Origin: Defluviicoccus sp.
Lineage (GTDB): Bacteria; Pseudomonadota; Alphaproteobacteria; MPNO01
Direction: 5' to 3'
Length of the DNA stretch: 37,235 bases
Assembly: GCA_028820505.1 (NCBI GenBank)
Contig: JAPPIT010000018.1
Span: forward strand, 1 to 37,235
In this document: piece after piece, positions 26,373 through 34,479 of the stretch
Numbering within the stretch: the first letter of the stretch is position 1
How the letters are laid out: each line of letters starts with the position of its first letter
The notes under the pieces: model-generated
Databases searched by the model: none
Told to the model about the DNA's origin: nothing
The model's input: only the letters and a program-made list of their open reading frames with translations
Program-made: the position numbers and the translations under genes

Positions 26373-26406
26373 TTGACAGCCCGGGCGGCGGTCATTAGGT
26401 CACTAA
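26373..26406 (+). promoter_or_regulatory. Promoter and candidate MarR operator for the catabolic operon
   Basis: TTGACA (26373-26378) is a consensus -35. The region 16-18 bases downstream, where a -10 would lie, is covered by the palindrome TTAG-GTCA-CTAA (26395-26406). A repressor bound there would block polymerase. The -10 match itself is poor, so activation or a non-canonical -10 is possible. The marR start is about 55 bases to the left, so one site could govern both directions. Confidence 0.5.
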
Positions 26407-26437
26407 CGAATTCGGCCGCATCCGGGAAGGGACGGGG

Positions 26438-27256
26438 ATGGCATACGACACGATCCGGGTGGATCTCGACGGCGGCGTTGCGGTTCTCACGCTCAACCGG
26501 CCGGAAAAGAAGAACGCGATGAACCCGCGCCTCCACGACGAGGTGACGGAGGCGCTGGAAGTCCTGCGCTACGACGACGACGCCAGGGTGCTGGTGATCA
26601 CCGGGGCGGGCGATGCCTTCTCCGCCGGCATGGACCTGAAGGAGTTCTTCATCGAGCTCAAGGAGAAGCCGGCCGAGTACGACCGGGTGACGCGGGTCTC
26701 GATCGAATGGCGCGGGCGGACGATCCGTTATTTCCCCAAGCCCACCATCGCGATGGTCAACGGGCACTGCTATGGCGGGGCGTTCACCATCGTGGAGGCC
26801 TGCGACCTCGCGGTCGCCGCCGACGAGGCGAAATTCGGGCTGAGCGAGATCAATTTCAAGATGTTTCCGGGCGGCAGCGTGTCCAAGTCGATGGGGAACC
26901 TGCTCAGGCCGCGCGACTATCTCTGGTACGCGATGACCGGCCGGCCCTTCGACGGCAGGACCGCGGCGGAAATCGGCTTCGTCAACTTCTCGGTGCCGCT
27001 CGACGCGTTGCGCGAGACGGTGATGGAGGCCGCCCGCGACATCGCCGCCAAGGACCCGTCCGCGCTGCAGGCGACCAAGGAAGCCTACCGCCACTCGCTC
27101 GACATGGACTGGGACACCGCGATGAACTACGCCAACGCGATGCAGGCGCAGCACGTGCAGCGCCAGGACGACGCCTTCCGCAAGGAGGGGATCGGCGACT
27201 TCCTCGACAAGAAGTACCGTCCGGGGCTCGGCGGGCACGAGAAGGTCGAGTCGTGA
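26438..27256 (+). CDS. Crotonase-family enzyme, resembling p-hydroxycinnamoyl-CoA hydratase/lyase
   Basis: A 272-residue enoyl-CoA hydratase/isomerase-fold protein. The oxyanion hole comes from G64 (FSAGMDLKEF) and the GG at 113-114. From AGMDLKEFF to FGLSEIN and the C-terminal DKKYRPGL, it follows closely, from memory, the feruloyl/p-coumaroyl-CoA hydratase-lyase (HCHL) that makes vanillin-type aldehydes. The catalytic glutamate is kept (E137, HCHL Glu143). However, HCHL Ser123 is Thr117 here, and the tyrosine at HCHL 239 is Asn233, so a different substrate or reaction is likely. It is the first gene of the MarR-linked operon, with GGGAAGGGA upstream. No feruloyl-CoA synthetase or vanillin dehydrogenase is present. 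Confidence 0.85.
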   Translation: MAYDTIRVDLDGGVAVLTLNRPEKKNAMNPRLHDEVTEALEVLRYDDDARVLVITGAGDAFSAGMDLKEFFIELKEKPAEYDRVTRVSIEWRGRTIRYFPKPTIAMVNGHCYGGAFTIVEACDLAVAADEAKFGLSEINFKMFPGGSVSKSMGNLLRPRDYLWYAMTGRPFDGRTAAEIGFVNFSVPLDALRETVMEAARDIAAKDPSALQATKEAYRHSLDMDWDTAMNYANAMQAQHVQRQDDAFRKEGIGDFLDKKYRPGLGGHEKVES

Positions 27257-27296
27257 CCGGGAACCGCGCCGCCGGTCCGCGCAGGGGAGAGACGTG

Positions 27297-28082
27297 ATGG
27301 CATCGTGCAGCGAGAGCGCAATCGACTACAAGGGCGGCAAGGTGTTCCTGCGCCGGGGCGGCAGCGGCCAGACGCTCCTGTTCCTGCACGGCGCGGGCGG
27401 CATCCCCGCCTGGCTCCCCTATCTCGACCGGCTGTCGGACCGCTACGACGTGATCGCGCCCGACCACCCGACCTTCGGCCAGTCGGACGAGCCCGCCTGG
27501 GTGGAGAAGGTCGACGACCTCGCCTATTTCTATCTCGATTTCATCAAGGAGCAGGGGCTCGAGAACGTCCATCTCGTCGGTCAGTCGCTCGGCGGCTGGA
27601 TCGCGCTCGAAATCGCGGTGCGCTCGACCCACAGCCTCGCCTCGCTCACCCTGGTGGGCGCCGCCGGGATCCGGATCAAGGGCCAACCCGCCGCCGACCT
27701 CTTCATCATGGACGACGAGGAGCTCGCGCGGGCGCTGTTCAAGTCGGACGCGCTGGCCGAGCAGATGCTGGCGATGGAGCCGACCGAGGAGCAGCAGGAC
27801 GTCATCATCAAGAACAAGGTCGCGACCGCCCGCCTCGCCTGGCAGCCGCGCCTGTTCAACCCGGCGCTGCGCAAGTGGCTGCATCGGATCGACGTGCCGA
27901 CGCACGTGATCTGGGGCGATTCCGACCGCATCATCCCGCCCGACTACGCCGGCGAATTCGGCGGGCTGATCGAGGGCGCCGCGGTGACCATGATCGAGGA
28001 TTGCGGCCACCTGCCCAATATCGAGCGAACCGACGCGTTCATCGACGCGGTGACGGGATTCTGCGACCGCCACGCCGCCTGA
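27297..28082 (+). CDS. Alpha/beta hydrolase
   Basis: A 261-residue hydrolase of the meta-cleavage-product and epoxide-hydrolase-like group. The nucleophile is S97 in GQSLGG, the acid D210 in WGDSD, and the base H238 in EDCGHLPNIE. HGAGG (31-35) supplies the oxyanion hole. Such enzymes cleave C-C bonds of ring-opened products, esters or amides. The ATG at 27297 lies six bases after GGGGAGA; a GTG one codon earlier is too close. It is the second gene of the operon, 40 bases after the crotonase gene. Confidence 0.88.
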   Translation: MASCSESAIDYKGGKVFLRRGGSGQTLLFLHGAGGIPAWLPYLDRLSDRYDVIAPDHPTFGQSDEPAWVEKVDDLAYFYLDFIKEQGLENVHLVGQSLGGWIALEIAVRSTHSLASLTLVGAAGIRIKGQPAADLFIMDDEELARALFKSDALAEQMLAMEPTEEQQDVIIKNKVATARLAWQPRLFNPALRKWLHRIDVPTHVIWGDSDRIIPPDYAGEFGGLIEGAAVTMIEDCGHLPNIERTDAFIDAVTGFCDRHAA

Positions 28083-28110
28083 TCTCGGCGCCCCGAAAGG
28101 AGCACGGCGC

Positions 28111-29295
28111 ATGAAGGTCACGATGTTTCACCTGATGCCCTACGCGCACATGGACATGGCGCTGAGGGCCAGGCACAAGTCGGCCTGGGTTACCTATCCC
28201 AACTCGGATTTCGACCCCAAGAAGGGCGCCGCGCTCTACAACCGCTATCTCGACGAGCTGGAGCTCGCCGCCGAGCTCGGCTTCGACGGGATCAGCGTCA
28301 ACGAGCACCACCAGAACGCCTACGGGCTGATGCCGTCCCCGGTGGTGATGGCCGCCGCGCTGTCGCGCCGCACCGAGACCTGCAAGCTCGCCATCCTCGG
28401 CAACGCCTTCGCGCTCCGCGAGCACCCGCTGACGCTCGCCGAGGAGCACGCCATGATCGACTGCATCTCCGGCGGGCGGCTGATCACCGGCTTCGTGCGC
28501 GGCATCGGGGCGGAGTTCTGGTCGCTCGCCGCCAACCCGACAACCTCGCACGAACGCCACATCGAGGCGCACGACCTGATCGTCCGGGCATGGACCGAGA
28601 CCGGCCCGTTCGCGTTCGAGGGCAAGCATTTCCATTTCGAATACGTCAATGTCTGGCCCCGGCCCTACCAGCAGCCCCATCCGCCGATCTGGTGCCCGTC
28701 GCTGGGCTCGACCGAGACCATCGAGTGGGCCGCCCACCCCGACCGGCGCTACGTGTACTTGCAGAACTACAGCCCGTTCGAGTCGGTGAGCCGGTTCCTC
28801 AACTTCTACCGCGAGACCTGCGAGAGCATGTACGGGTATACCGCGTCGTCGGAACAGCTCGGCTGGACGGCGCCGGTCTATGTCGCCGACACCGACGCGC
28901 AGGCCGTCGCGGAAGCCAAGGAGCATATGGAGGCGCTGTTCAACCGCTTCCTCGCGCTCCCCTTCGAGATCCTGTTCCCGCCCGGCTATCTCGGCATGAG
29001 CTCGTATAAGCGGGTGCGCCAGCACAAGCGCTCGATCGCCGGGAACCAGACCATCGAGAAGATGATGGAGCTCGGCATCGTCATCGTCGGCAGCCCCGAT
29101 ACGGTGCGGGAGCGCATCCTCCACTGCCACCGCGAGCTCGGCTTCGCCAATTTCATCGGGCTCCTGCATTTCGGCACCCTCCCGGCGGACCTCACGGAGC
29201 GGAACATCCGCCTGTTCGCGAACGAGGTGATGCCGGCGCTGCAGCCGGTGGGCGACGAGGCCTATCGCGGGTTCGAGCGGGTGGCCGCGGAATAG
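28111..29295 (+). CDS. LLM-class flavin-dependent oxidoreductase (luciferase-like)
   Basis: A 394-residue bacterial-luciferase-like TIM barrel using FMNH2 or F420. Family features are the N-terminal strand with H (MKVTMFHLMPYAH), the segment GFDGISVNEHHQNAYG that lines the flavin, GGRLITGFVRGIGAEF for phosphate binding, and a C-terminal VGSPDTVRERI. Relatives oxygenate terpenes, alkanesulfonates, or pyrimidine rings (RutA). No flavin reductase lies in the operon. AAGGAG precedes the ATG. It is the third gene, 28 bases after the hydrolase. The oxygenase-hydrolase order recalls ring-cleavage pathways, but the substrate is unknown. Confidence 0.88.
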   Translation: MKVTMFHLMPYAHMDMALRARHKSAWVTYPNSDFDPKKGAALYNRYLDELELAAELGFDGISVNEHHQNAYGLMPSPVVMAAALSRRTETCKLAILGNAFALREHPLTLAEEHAMIDCISGGRLITGFVRGIGAEFWSLAANPTTSHERHIEAHDLIVRAWTETGPFAFEGKHFHFEYVNVWPRPYQQPHPPIWCPSLGSTETIEWAAHPDRRYVYLQNYSPFESVSRFLNFYRETCESMYGYTASSEQLGWTAPVYVADTDAQAVAEAKEHMEALFNRFLALPFEILFPPGYLGMSSYKRVRQHKRSIAGNQTIEKMMELGIVIVGSPDTVRERILHCHRELGFANFIGLLHFGTLPADLTERNIRLFANEVMPALQPVGDEAYRGFERVAAE

Positions 29296-29303
29296 GAGCG
29301 GAC

Positions 29304-30065
29304 ATGCTGGACAAGCTCAAATTCGACGGAAGGCCGGTGATCGTGACCGGCGCCGGGTCGGGGATCGGCCAAGCCTGCTGCGAGGTGCTCGCCGAGCTCG
29401 GCGCGACGGTGATCCTGGTCGGCAAGACGATGGAGAAGCTGAAGGAAACGGAAGCGCTGATCTCCGGCGCGGCCTGCGAATCCTACCGGGTCGACGTGTC
29501 GGTCGAGGCCGAAATCGAGGCGCTCCGGGAGACGCTTGCCGGCCGCCACGAGCACATCAAGGCGGTGATCAACAACGCCGGCACCAACTTCGTGAAGAAG
29601 ATCGTCGATCTCGAGACCGACGACTGGAACCGGATCATCGCGACCGACCTTTCCAGCGTGTTCTACATGTGCCGCGCCTTCATCCCGATGATGAGGGGCG
29701 CGCCGGGCGGCGGGTCGATCGTCAACGTGGCGTCCACCTTCGGGCTGATCGGCCACCCGGAGATGCCGGTCTACTGCGCGGCCAAGGGCGGGATGGTCTC
29801 GCTCACCCGCCAACTCGCGGTCGATTACGGGACCGAGAACATCCGCGTCAATTCGCTGTGCCCGGGCGCGACGCTCTCGCCGCGCGTGAAGCACTACATC
29901 GATTCCGGCATGGTCGACGGCAAAGCGGTCGAGGAGCTCGCCCTCCTCAAGCGGCTCGCCACCTGCGACGAGGTGGCCAACGCCGCCATCTTCCTCGCCT
30001 CCGACGCCGCGTCCTACATCCACGGAACGGCGCTCGTCGTCGACGGCGGGCAGACGGTGCATTAG
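29304..30065 (+). CDS. Short-chain dehydrogenase/reductase (SDR)
   Basis: A 253-residue classical SDR. The cofactor loop TGAGSGIG is at 15-22, NNAG at 90-93, and the catalytic S144, Y157 and K161 (VYCAAKGG). The C-terminal ASYIHGTALVVDGGQ is typical. The residues after the second strand (VGKTMEKL) lack the acidic residue that favours NAD, so NADP is possible. It would oxidise an alcohol or reduce a ketone made by the upstream enzymes. AGGAG overlaps the stop codon of the preceding gene, five bases from the ATG. Confidence 0.93.
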   Translation: MLDKLKFDGRPVIVTGAGSGIGQACCEVLAELGATVILVGKTMEKLKETEALISGAACESYRVDVSVEAEIEALRETLAGRHEHIKAVINNAGTNFVKKIVDLETDDWNRIIATDLSSVFYMCRAFIPMMRGAPGGGSIVNVASTFGLIGHPEMPVYCAAKGGMVSLTRQLAVDYGTENIRVNSLCPGATLSPRVKHYIDSGMVDGKAVEELALLKRLATCDEVANAAIFLASDAASYIHGTALVVDGGQTVH

Positions 30066-30095
30066 TCTCCGCATAAATCGCTTGGGGAGGCGGCA

Positions 30096-32438
30096 TTGAA
30101 CGATCGTGGCGTCGGCGCGAGCATTCCGCGCAAGGAGGACGACCGCTTTCTGATGGGCACCGGGGAGTTCACCCCCGACGTCCGGATCGCCGGCATGTGG
30201 CATGCGGCGTTCAACCGGGCGCCGATCGCCCACGGGCGGCTGCTCTCGGTGAAGGCGCCGAAGGGCGCGGAGGGGCAGGTGTTCTCGTCCGCCGACATGG
30301 CGGACATCAAGCCGATCCGCTCCACCGCCTCGTTCCCCGGCTTCAAGGGCGCCGATTTCCCGGTGCTCGCCAGGGACAAGGTGCGCTATGCCGGCGAGCA
30401 GGTCGCCATCGCCGTCGCGCCGACCCGCGCCGAGGCGGAAGACATCGCGGACGCGATCGAGGTCGAGTACGAGGCGCTGCCGGCCGTCGTCGACATGAAC
30501 GACGGGCGCGAGCCCTCGGCCGCGCTGGTCCACGACCACTGGGCCGACAATGTGTGCTGCGAGACCGAATTCGCCAACGGCGCCCTCGAAGCGGCGAAGG
30601 AAGCGGCGGTCCATACCGTCCACCGCCGGTTCCGCATGGCGCGCCAGACGCCGTTCCCGATGGAGGGGCGCGGCACGCTGGCGCATTACGATTCCAGGCT
30701 CGACGAGCTGGTCGTCTGGATGTCGCACCAGCTGCCCCACCCGATGCAGCGCGGCATCGCCCATTTCCTCGATCTCGAGATCAACAGGGTGCGGGTGATC
30801 TGCCCCGACGTGGGCGGCGGGTTCGGGCTCAAGACCCATCTCGACGGCGAGACGATGGCGGTGTGCTGGACCTCGCTCAGGCTCGGCCGGCCGATCAAGT
30901 GGGTGCAGGACCGGCTCGAACACCTGATCTGCGACGCCGATTGCCGCAACCACCAGTACACGATGACCGCCTATACCGACGAAATCGGCAAGATCCTCGG
31001 CATGGAGGTCGAGTGCGTGGTGGACGCGGGCGCGTATTCGCCGTGGCCATGGCCGATCGGCGTCGAGGCGGCGACCGGGGTCGGCAATCTGCAGGGCCCC
31101 TACACGGTCGACGCGCTCAAGGGCCGCTCGGTCACGGTCTGCACCAACAAGCCGCCGAGCCAGCCCTTCCGGGGCGTCGCCCGGCCCGGCGCCTGCTTCA
31201 CCGACGAGCTCACGATGGACGCCATCGCGCGGACGGTCGGGCGCGAGCCCTGGGAGGTCAGGCTCGACAACCTCGTGCCGCCCGAGGCGATGCCCTACGA
31301 CACCGTCACCCGCAAGCATCTCGACAGCGGCGACTATCCCGAGGCGTTCCGCCGCTGCGTCGCCGCCATCGACCCGGAGGCCGTGCGCGAACGCCAGAGG
31401 ACGCCCGAGCCCGACGGCAGGCTGATCGGCGTCGGCTTCGCCTGCTTCTACGAGCAGACCGCCTACGGCACCGGCCCATTCGGCTATTCCGCCTGGGGCA
31501 TCGAGCTGGTGCCGGGGATGGAGATGGCGACGGTGAAGCTCACCCCGGACGGCGGGCTCTGGGCCTCGGTCGGCATCCAGTGCCACGGGCAGGGTCTGGA
31601 GACCACCCTCGCTCAGGTCGCCACGAGCGAGCTCGGCATCGATCCCGACCGCATCGCGATCCGCCACGGCGATACCGCGACGGCCTACGCCGGCACCGGC
31701 ACCTATGCGTCGCGCAGCATCGTGGTCGCGGGCGGGGCCGTCGCGCAGGGTTGCCGCGAGCTGAAACCCAGACTCGCGCGGATCGGCGCCCACCTGCTGC
31801 AATGCGACGAGGCGGAGGTGGCGGTCGAGAACGCCGAGGTGCGCGGGCCGGGCGGCTCGGTGAGCTTCGCCGAGATCGCCGAGGCGTTCTACCACCACCC
31901 CGAGAACCTGCCCGACGACACCGACCGGGGCGGGCTCACCGTGACCACCGGCTATAACGACAAGGTCCATGGCGGGGTGTTCGGCTTCGGCGCGCACGGC
32001 GCGGTGGTCGCGGTCGATCCGGAGACCGGCCAGGTCGAGATCCTCGACTACGCCATCGTCGACGATTGCGGCACCCGGGTGAACCCGCTGGTGGTCAAGG
32101 GGCAGGTGATCGGCGGCTACGCGCAGGGCATCGGCAACGCGCTCTACGAGGAATCGGATTACGACGAGAACGGCCAGCCGCTCTCGGTGACGCTCGCCGA
32201 TTACCACGTGCCGGCGGCGCCGATGGTGCCCGACATCAAGTACGACTACATGGAGTCGCCCTCGCCCTACTCCACGATGGGAATCAAGGGGGTGGGCGAA
32301 TCCGGCGCCATCGGCCCGGTGGGCGCCATCGGCAACGCGGTCAACGACGCGCTCAAGGGACTCGGCGTCGAGATCGCCGAGACGCCGATCACCCCGCGCC
32401 GGGTGTTCGACGCCATCGAGCGGGGCCGCGCGTCATGA
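30096..32438 (+). CDS. Xanthine dehydrogenase-family molybdenum hydroxylase, large subunit
   Basis: A 780-residue molybdopterin-binding subunit, the catalytic partner of the FAD and [2Fe-2S] subunits encoded next. The cofactor loop GGGFGLK (240-246) and catalytic E735 (KGVGESGAIGP) are present. At the loop where aerobic CO dehydrogenase has AYXCSFR (form I) and its relatives have AYRGAGR, this protein has PFRGVAR (357-363), so it is neither. The family hydroxylates carbon next to ring nitrogen, or aldehydes, with water as oxygen donor. The start is TTG at 30096, preceded by GGGGAGG five bases upstream, a strong site. It follows the SDR gene by 30 bases and overlaps the FAD-subunit gene by four. 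Confidence 0.93.
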   Translation: MNDRGVGASIPRKEDDRFLMGTGEFTPDVRIAGMWHAAFNRAPIAHGRLLSVKAPKGAEGQVFSSADMADIKPIRSTASFPGFKGADFPVLARDKVRYAGEQVAIAVAPTRAEAEDIADAIEVEYEALPAVVDMNDGREPSAALVHDHWADNVCCETEFANGALEAAKEAAVHTVHRRFRMARQTPFPMEGRGTLAHYDSRLDELVVWMSHQLPHPMQRGIAHFLDLEINRVRVICPDVGGGFGLKTHLDGETMAVCWTSLRLGRPIKWVQDRLEHLICDADCRNHQYTMTAYTDEIGKILGMEVECVVDAGAYSPWPWPIGVEAATGVGNLQGPYTVDALKGRSVTVCTNKPPSQPFRGVARPGACFTDELTMDAIARTVGREPWEVRLDNLVPPEAMPYDTVTRKHLDSGDYPEAFRRCVAAIDPEAVRERQRTPEPDGRLIGVGFACFYEQTAYGTGPFGYSAWGIELVPGMEMATVKLTPDGGLWASVGIQCHGQGLETTLAQVATSELGIDPDRIAIRHGDTATAYAGTGTYASRSIVVAGGAVAQGCRELKPRLARIGAHLLQCDEAEVAVENAEVRGPGGSVSFAEIAEAFYHHPENLPDDTDRGGLTVTTGYNDKVHGGVFGFGAHGAVVAVDPETGQVEILDYAIVDDCGTRVNPLVVKGQVIGGYAQGIGNALYEESDYDENGQPLSVTLADYHVPAAPMVPDIKYDYMESPSPYSTMGIKGVGESGAIGPVGAIGNAVNDALKGLGVEIAETPITPRRVFDAIERGRAS

Positions 32439-33286
32439 AGCCGGCACCGTTCGACTACGCCCGCGCGGAAAGCCTCGACGAGGCGGTCCGCCTGCTCGCC
32501 GCGGCCGACGGCGACGCCAGGCCGCTGGCCGGTGGCCAGTCGCTGGGGCCGATGCTCAACCTCCGGATCGCGCGGCCGACGCTCCTGGTGGACCTGTCTC
32601 CGGTCGCCGAGCTGCGCGAGGTTTCCGAGGACGAGGACGGGGTGACGATCGGCGCGTCGGTGGTCCATTCGGCGATCGAGGACGGCGAGGTGCCGGACCC
32701 CACCGCCGGGCTGATGCGTCGCGCGGCGTCCGGCATCGCCTATCGCGCGGTGCGCAACCGGGGCACCGTCGGGGGCAGCCTCGCCCACGCCGATCCCGCG
32801 GGCGACTGGGCGCCGGTGATGATGGCGCTCGGCGCGAGCCTCGGCATAAGGGGGCCGGAAGGCGGGCGCAGCGTCGAGGCGGACGCGTTCATCGCCGATC
32901 CGCTGACCACCGTGCTGGAGCCGGGAGAGATCGTCGAGGCGATCCGCGTTCCCCGGCTGTCCAGCGGTGCGTCCTGGGGGCACTGCAAGCTCTGCGTGAA
33001 GCCGGGCGACTTCGCGGAATCGCTCGCGGTCGTCGTCATCGATCCCGACCGGGACCATTGCCGCGTCGCGCTCGCCGGCCCGACCCACGCGCCGATCCTG
33101 CTGGAAGAGGTCGCCGGGACGGTCGCGGACGCCAACGGCTGGTCGGATGCCCTGGCGGGCGAGATCAAGGACGCCGCCGGCAGAGGGATCGCGGCCGCCG
33201 GATTTGCCGATACCGGCGACCGCTACGCCATCAACGTGCATTCGACCGTAACCGTCCGCGCCGCGCGGGAGGCGCTGTCCCGATGA
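32435..33286 (+). CDS. Molybdenum hydroxylase, FAD-binding medium subunit
   Basis: A 283-residue subunit of the CoxM/XdhB type that carries electrons from the Fe-S clusters to the acceptor. FAD motifs are AGGQSLGPMLNLR (32-44) and TVGGSLAHADP (111-121). The start overlaps the large-subunit stop and the stop overlaps the small-subunit start (both ATGA), so the three subunits are made in step. Confidence 0.94.
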   Translation: MKPAPFDYARAESLDEAVRLLAAADGDARPLAGGQSLGPMLNLRIARPTLLVDLSPVAELREVSEDEDGVTIGASVVHSAIEDGEVPDPTAGLMRRAASGIAYRAVRNRGTVGGSLAHADPAGDWAPVMMALGASLGIRGPEGGRSVEADAFIADPLTTVLEPGEIVEAIRVPRLSSGASWGHCKLCVKPGDFAESLAVVVIDPDRDHCRVALAGPTHAPILLEEVAGTVADANGWSDALAGEIKDAAGRGIAAAGFADTGDRYAINVHSTVTVRAAREALSR

Positions 33287-33756
33287 CCTCGACCACGATC
33301 ACCGTCAACGGCCGGGCGGTCACCGCCGATGTCGAGCCCCGACTTTCGCTCGCCGATTTCCTGCGCGAGCATGAGGGGCTGACCGGCACCCACACCGCCT
33401 GCGAGCACGGGGTCTGCGGCGCCTGCACGATCATGCTCGACGGCCGCCCCGCGCGGTCCTGCATCACGCTCGCGGTCGCCGCCCACGGGACCGACGTGCG
33501 CACCGTCGAGGGCTGGGACGGCGACGGGACGATGGCGACGATCCGCGACTGCTTCAGGAAGGCGCACGCCGTCCAGTGCGGGTACTGCACGCCCGGGATG
33601 CTTGCGACGGCCTACGACATCGTCACCCGTCTTCCCGGCGCCGACCGCGACCGGATCAGGCTGGAGCTCTCCGGCAATCTCTGCCGCTGCACCGGCTATA
33701 TCGGCATCGTGGATGCGATCGAGACGGCGATCGCGGAGATCGAGGGCGGCTCATAG
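33283..33756 (+). CDS. Molybdenum hydroxylase, [2Fe-2S] small subunit
   Basis: A 157-residue iron-sulfur subunit. The plant-ferredoxin-type cluster uses C40, C45, C48 and C60 (CEHGVCGAC...C). The second, helical cluster uses C99, C102, C134 and C136 (CGYC...CRC). All eight ligands are intact. This is the last gene of the operon, and the 3' end overlaps the HAD gene on the other strand by six bases. Confidence 0.96.
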   Translation: MTSTTITVNGRAVTADVEPRLSLADFLREHEGLTGTHTACEHGVCGACTIMLDGRPARSCITLAVAAHGTDVRTVEGWDGDGTMATIRDCFRKAHAVQCGYCTPGMLATAYDIVTRLPGADRDRIRLELSGNLCRCTGYIGIVDAIETAIAEIEGGS

Positions 33757-34479
33757 ACCGGCCGCGTCGGCCATCGCCCCCAGCGTCGGGAAGATGAAGT
33801 CGAAGTCCGGCATGTCGGCGACCGGCGCGGTGGCGCCCCAATCGCCGCCTTCAGACTGGCCCTGACGGTCGATCCACGCATTGGCGAGCCCGGCCGCGCG
33901 CGCCGGCACGTGGTCGTGGTGCAGGCTTTGCGCGGTGTGCAGGATTTCGCCGGCGCCGATGCCGAGTCCTGCGAGATGCTCGATCATGTAGGCGAAGTTG
34001 CGCGGATCGGGCTTGTAGCTGCCGATGTCCTCGGCGGTGCAGACGGCGTCGAACGCGACCCCGAGCTTGCGGTTCGACGCGGCGATACCGGCGCGGTCGA
34101 CGTTCGACAGGATGACCAGCCGGTAGCGCGCCTTGAGGCGCCTGAGCGCCCCGGCGGTGTCCGCGAAGGCCGGCCAGTGCCCGACCGAGGCGCCGAAGTC
34201 CTCGTCGAGCGCGGCCTCGGTGCGGAGCCCGAACCGGGCGGCGATCGCCCGGTGCACCCCGGCGAGGATACCCGGATAGAGCGTCTCCGGGTGCGCGGCC
34301 TGCTCGGCGGTCTCGGCCTCGCCGAAGGCCGCGAGCGCCTCGATGCGGTCGACCCCGCAACCGGGGTTCGCCGTCAGGAGCGGCTGGAGCGCGTCCCAGA
34401 TGCCGGTCTCCCAGTCGATCAGCGTACCGTAGCAGTCGAAGGTGAGGGCCGAGAACCCGGCCAGGTCCCTACTGCTCAT
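33751..34479 (-). CDS. HAD-superfamily hydrolase, haloacid dehalogenase type II-like
   Basis: A 242-residue HAD hydrolase. Motif I is D15-C-Y-G-T (nucleophile D15), motif II S125-N126 (VILSNVD), and motif III K156 with the following DPRNF. The N-terminal DCYGTLIDWE and the HxTAQSLHHDH late segment match L-2-haloacid dehalogenase-like proteins. It lacks the second aspartate of HAD phosphatases two residues on (DxD is D-C-Y here), which favours dehalogenase-type chemistry. It is the second gene of a pair with the cysteine hydrolase; they overlap by 11 bases. Confidence 0.88.
   Translation of the reverse strand: MSSRDLAGFSALTFDCYGTLIDWETGIWDALQPLLTANPGCGVDRIEALAAFGEAETAEQAAHPETLYPGILAGVHRAIAARFGLRTEAALDEDFGASVGHWPAFADTAGALRRLKARYRLVILSNVDRAGIAASNRKLGVAFDAVCTAEDIGSYKPDPRNFAYMIEHLAGLGIGAGEILHTAQSLHHDHVPARAAGLANAWIDRQGQSEGGDWGATAPVADMPDFDFIFPTLGAMADAAGL

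Noticed and set aside
26438-27256. Feruloyl-CoA hydratase/lyase (ech/hcha) by name
   Set aside because: Two active-site positions differ and the usual partners (feruloyl-CoA synthetase, vanillin dehydrogenase) are absent.
30096-33756. Aerobic CO dehydrogenase (coxLMS)
   Set aside because: The active-site loop AYXCSFR is missing, and gene order and neighbours do not include CO dehydrogenase maturation genes.
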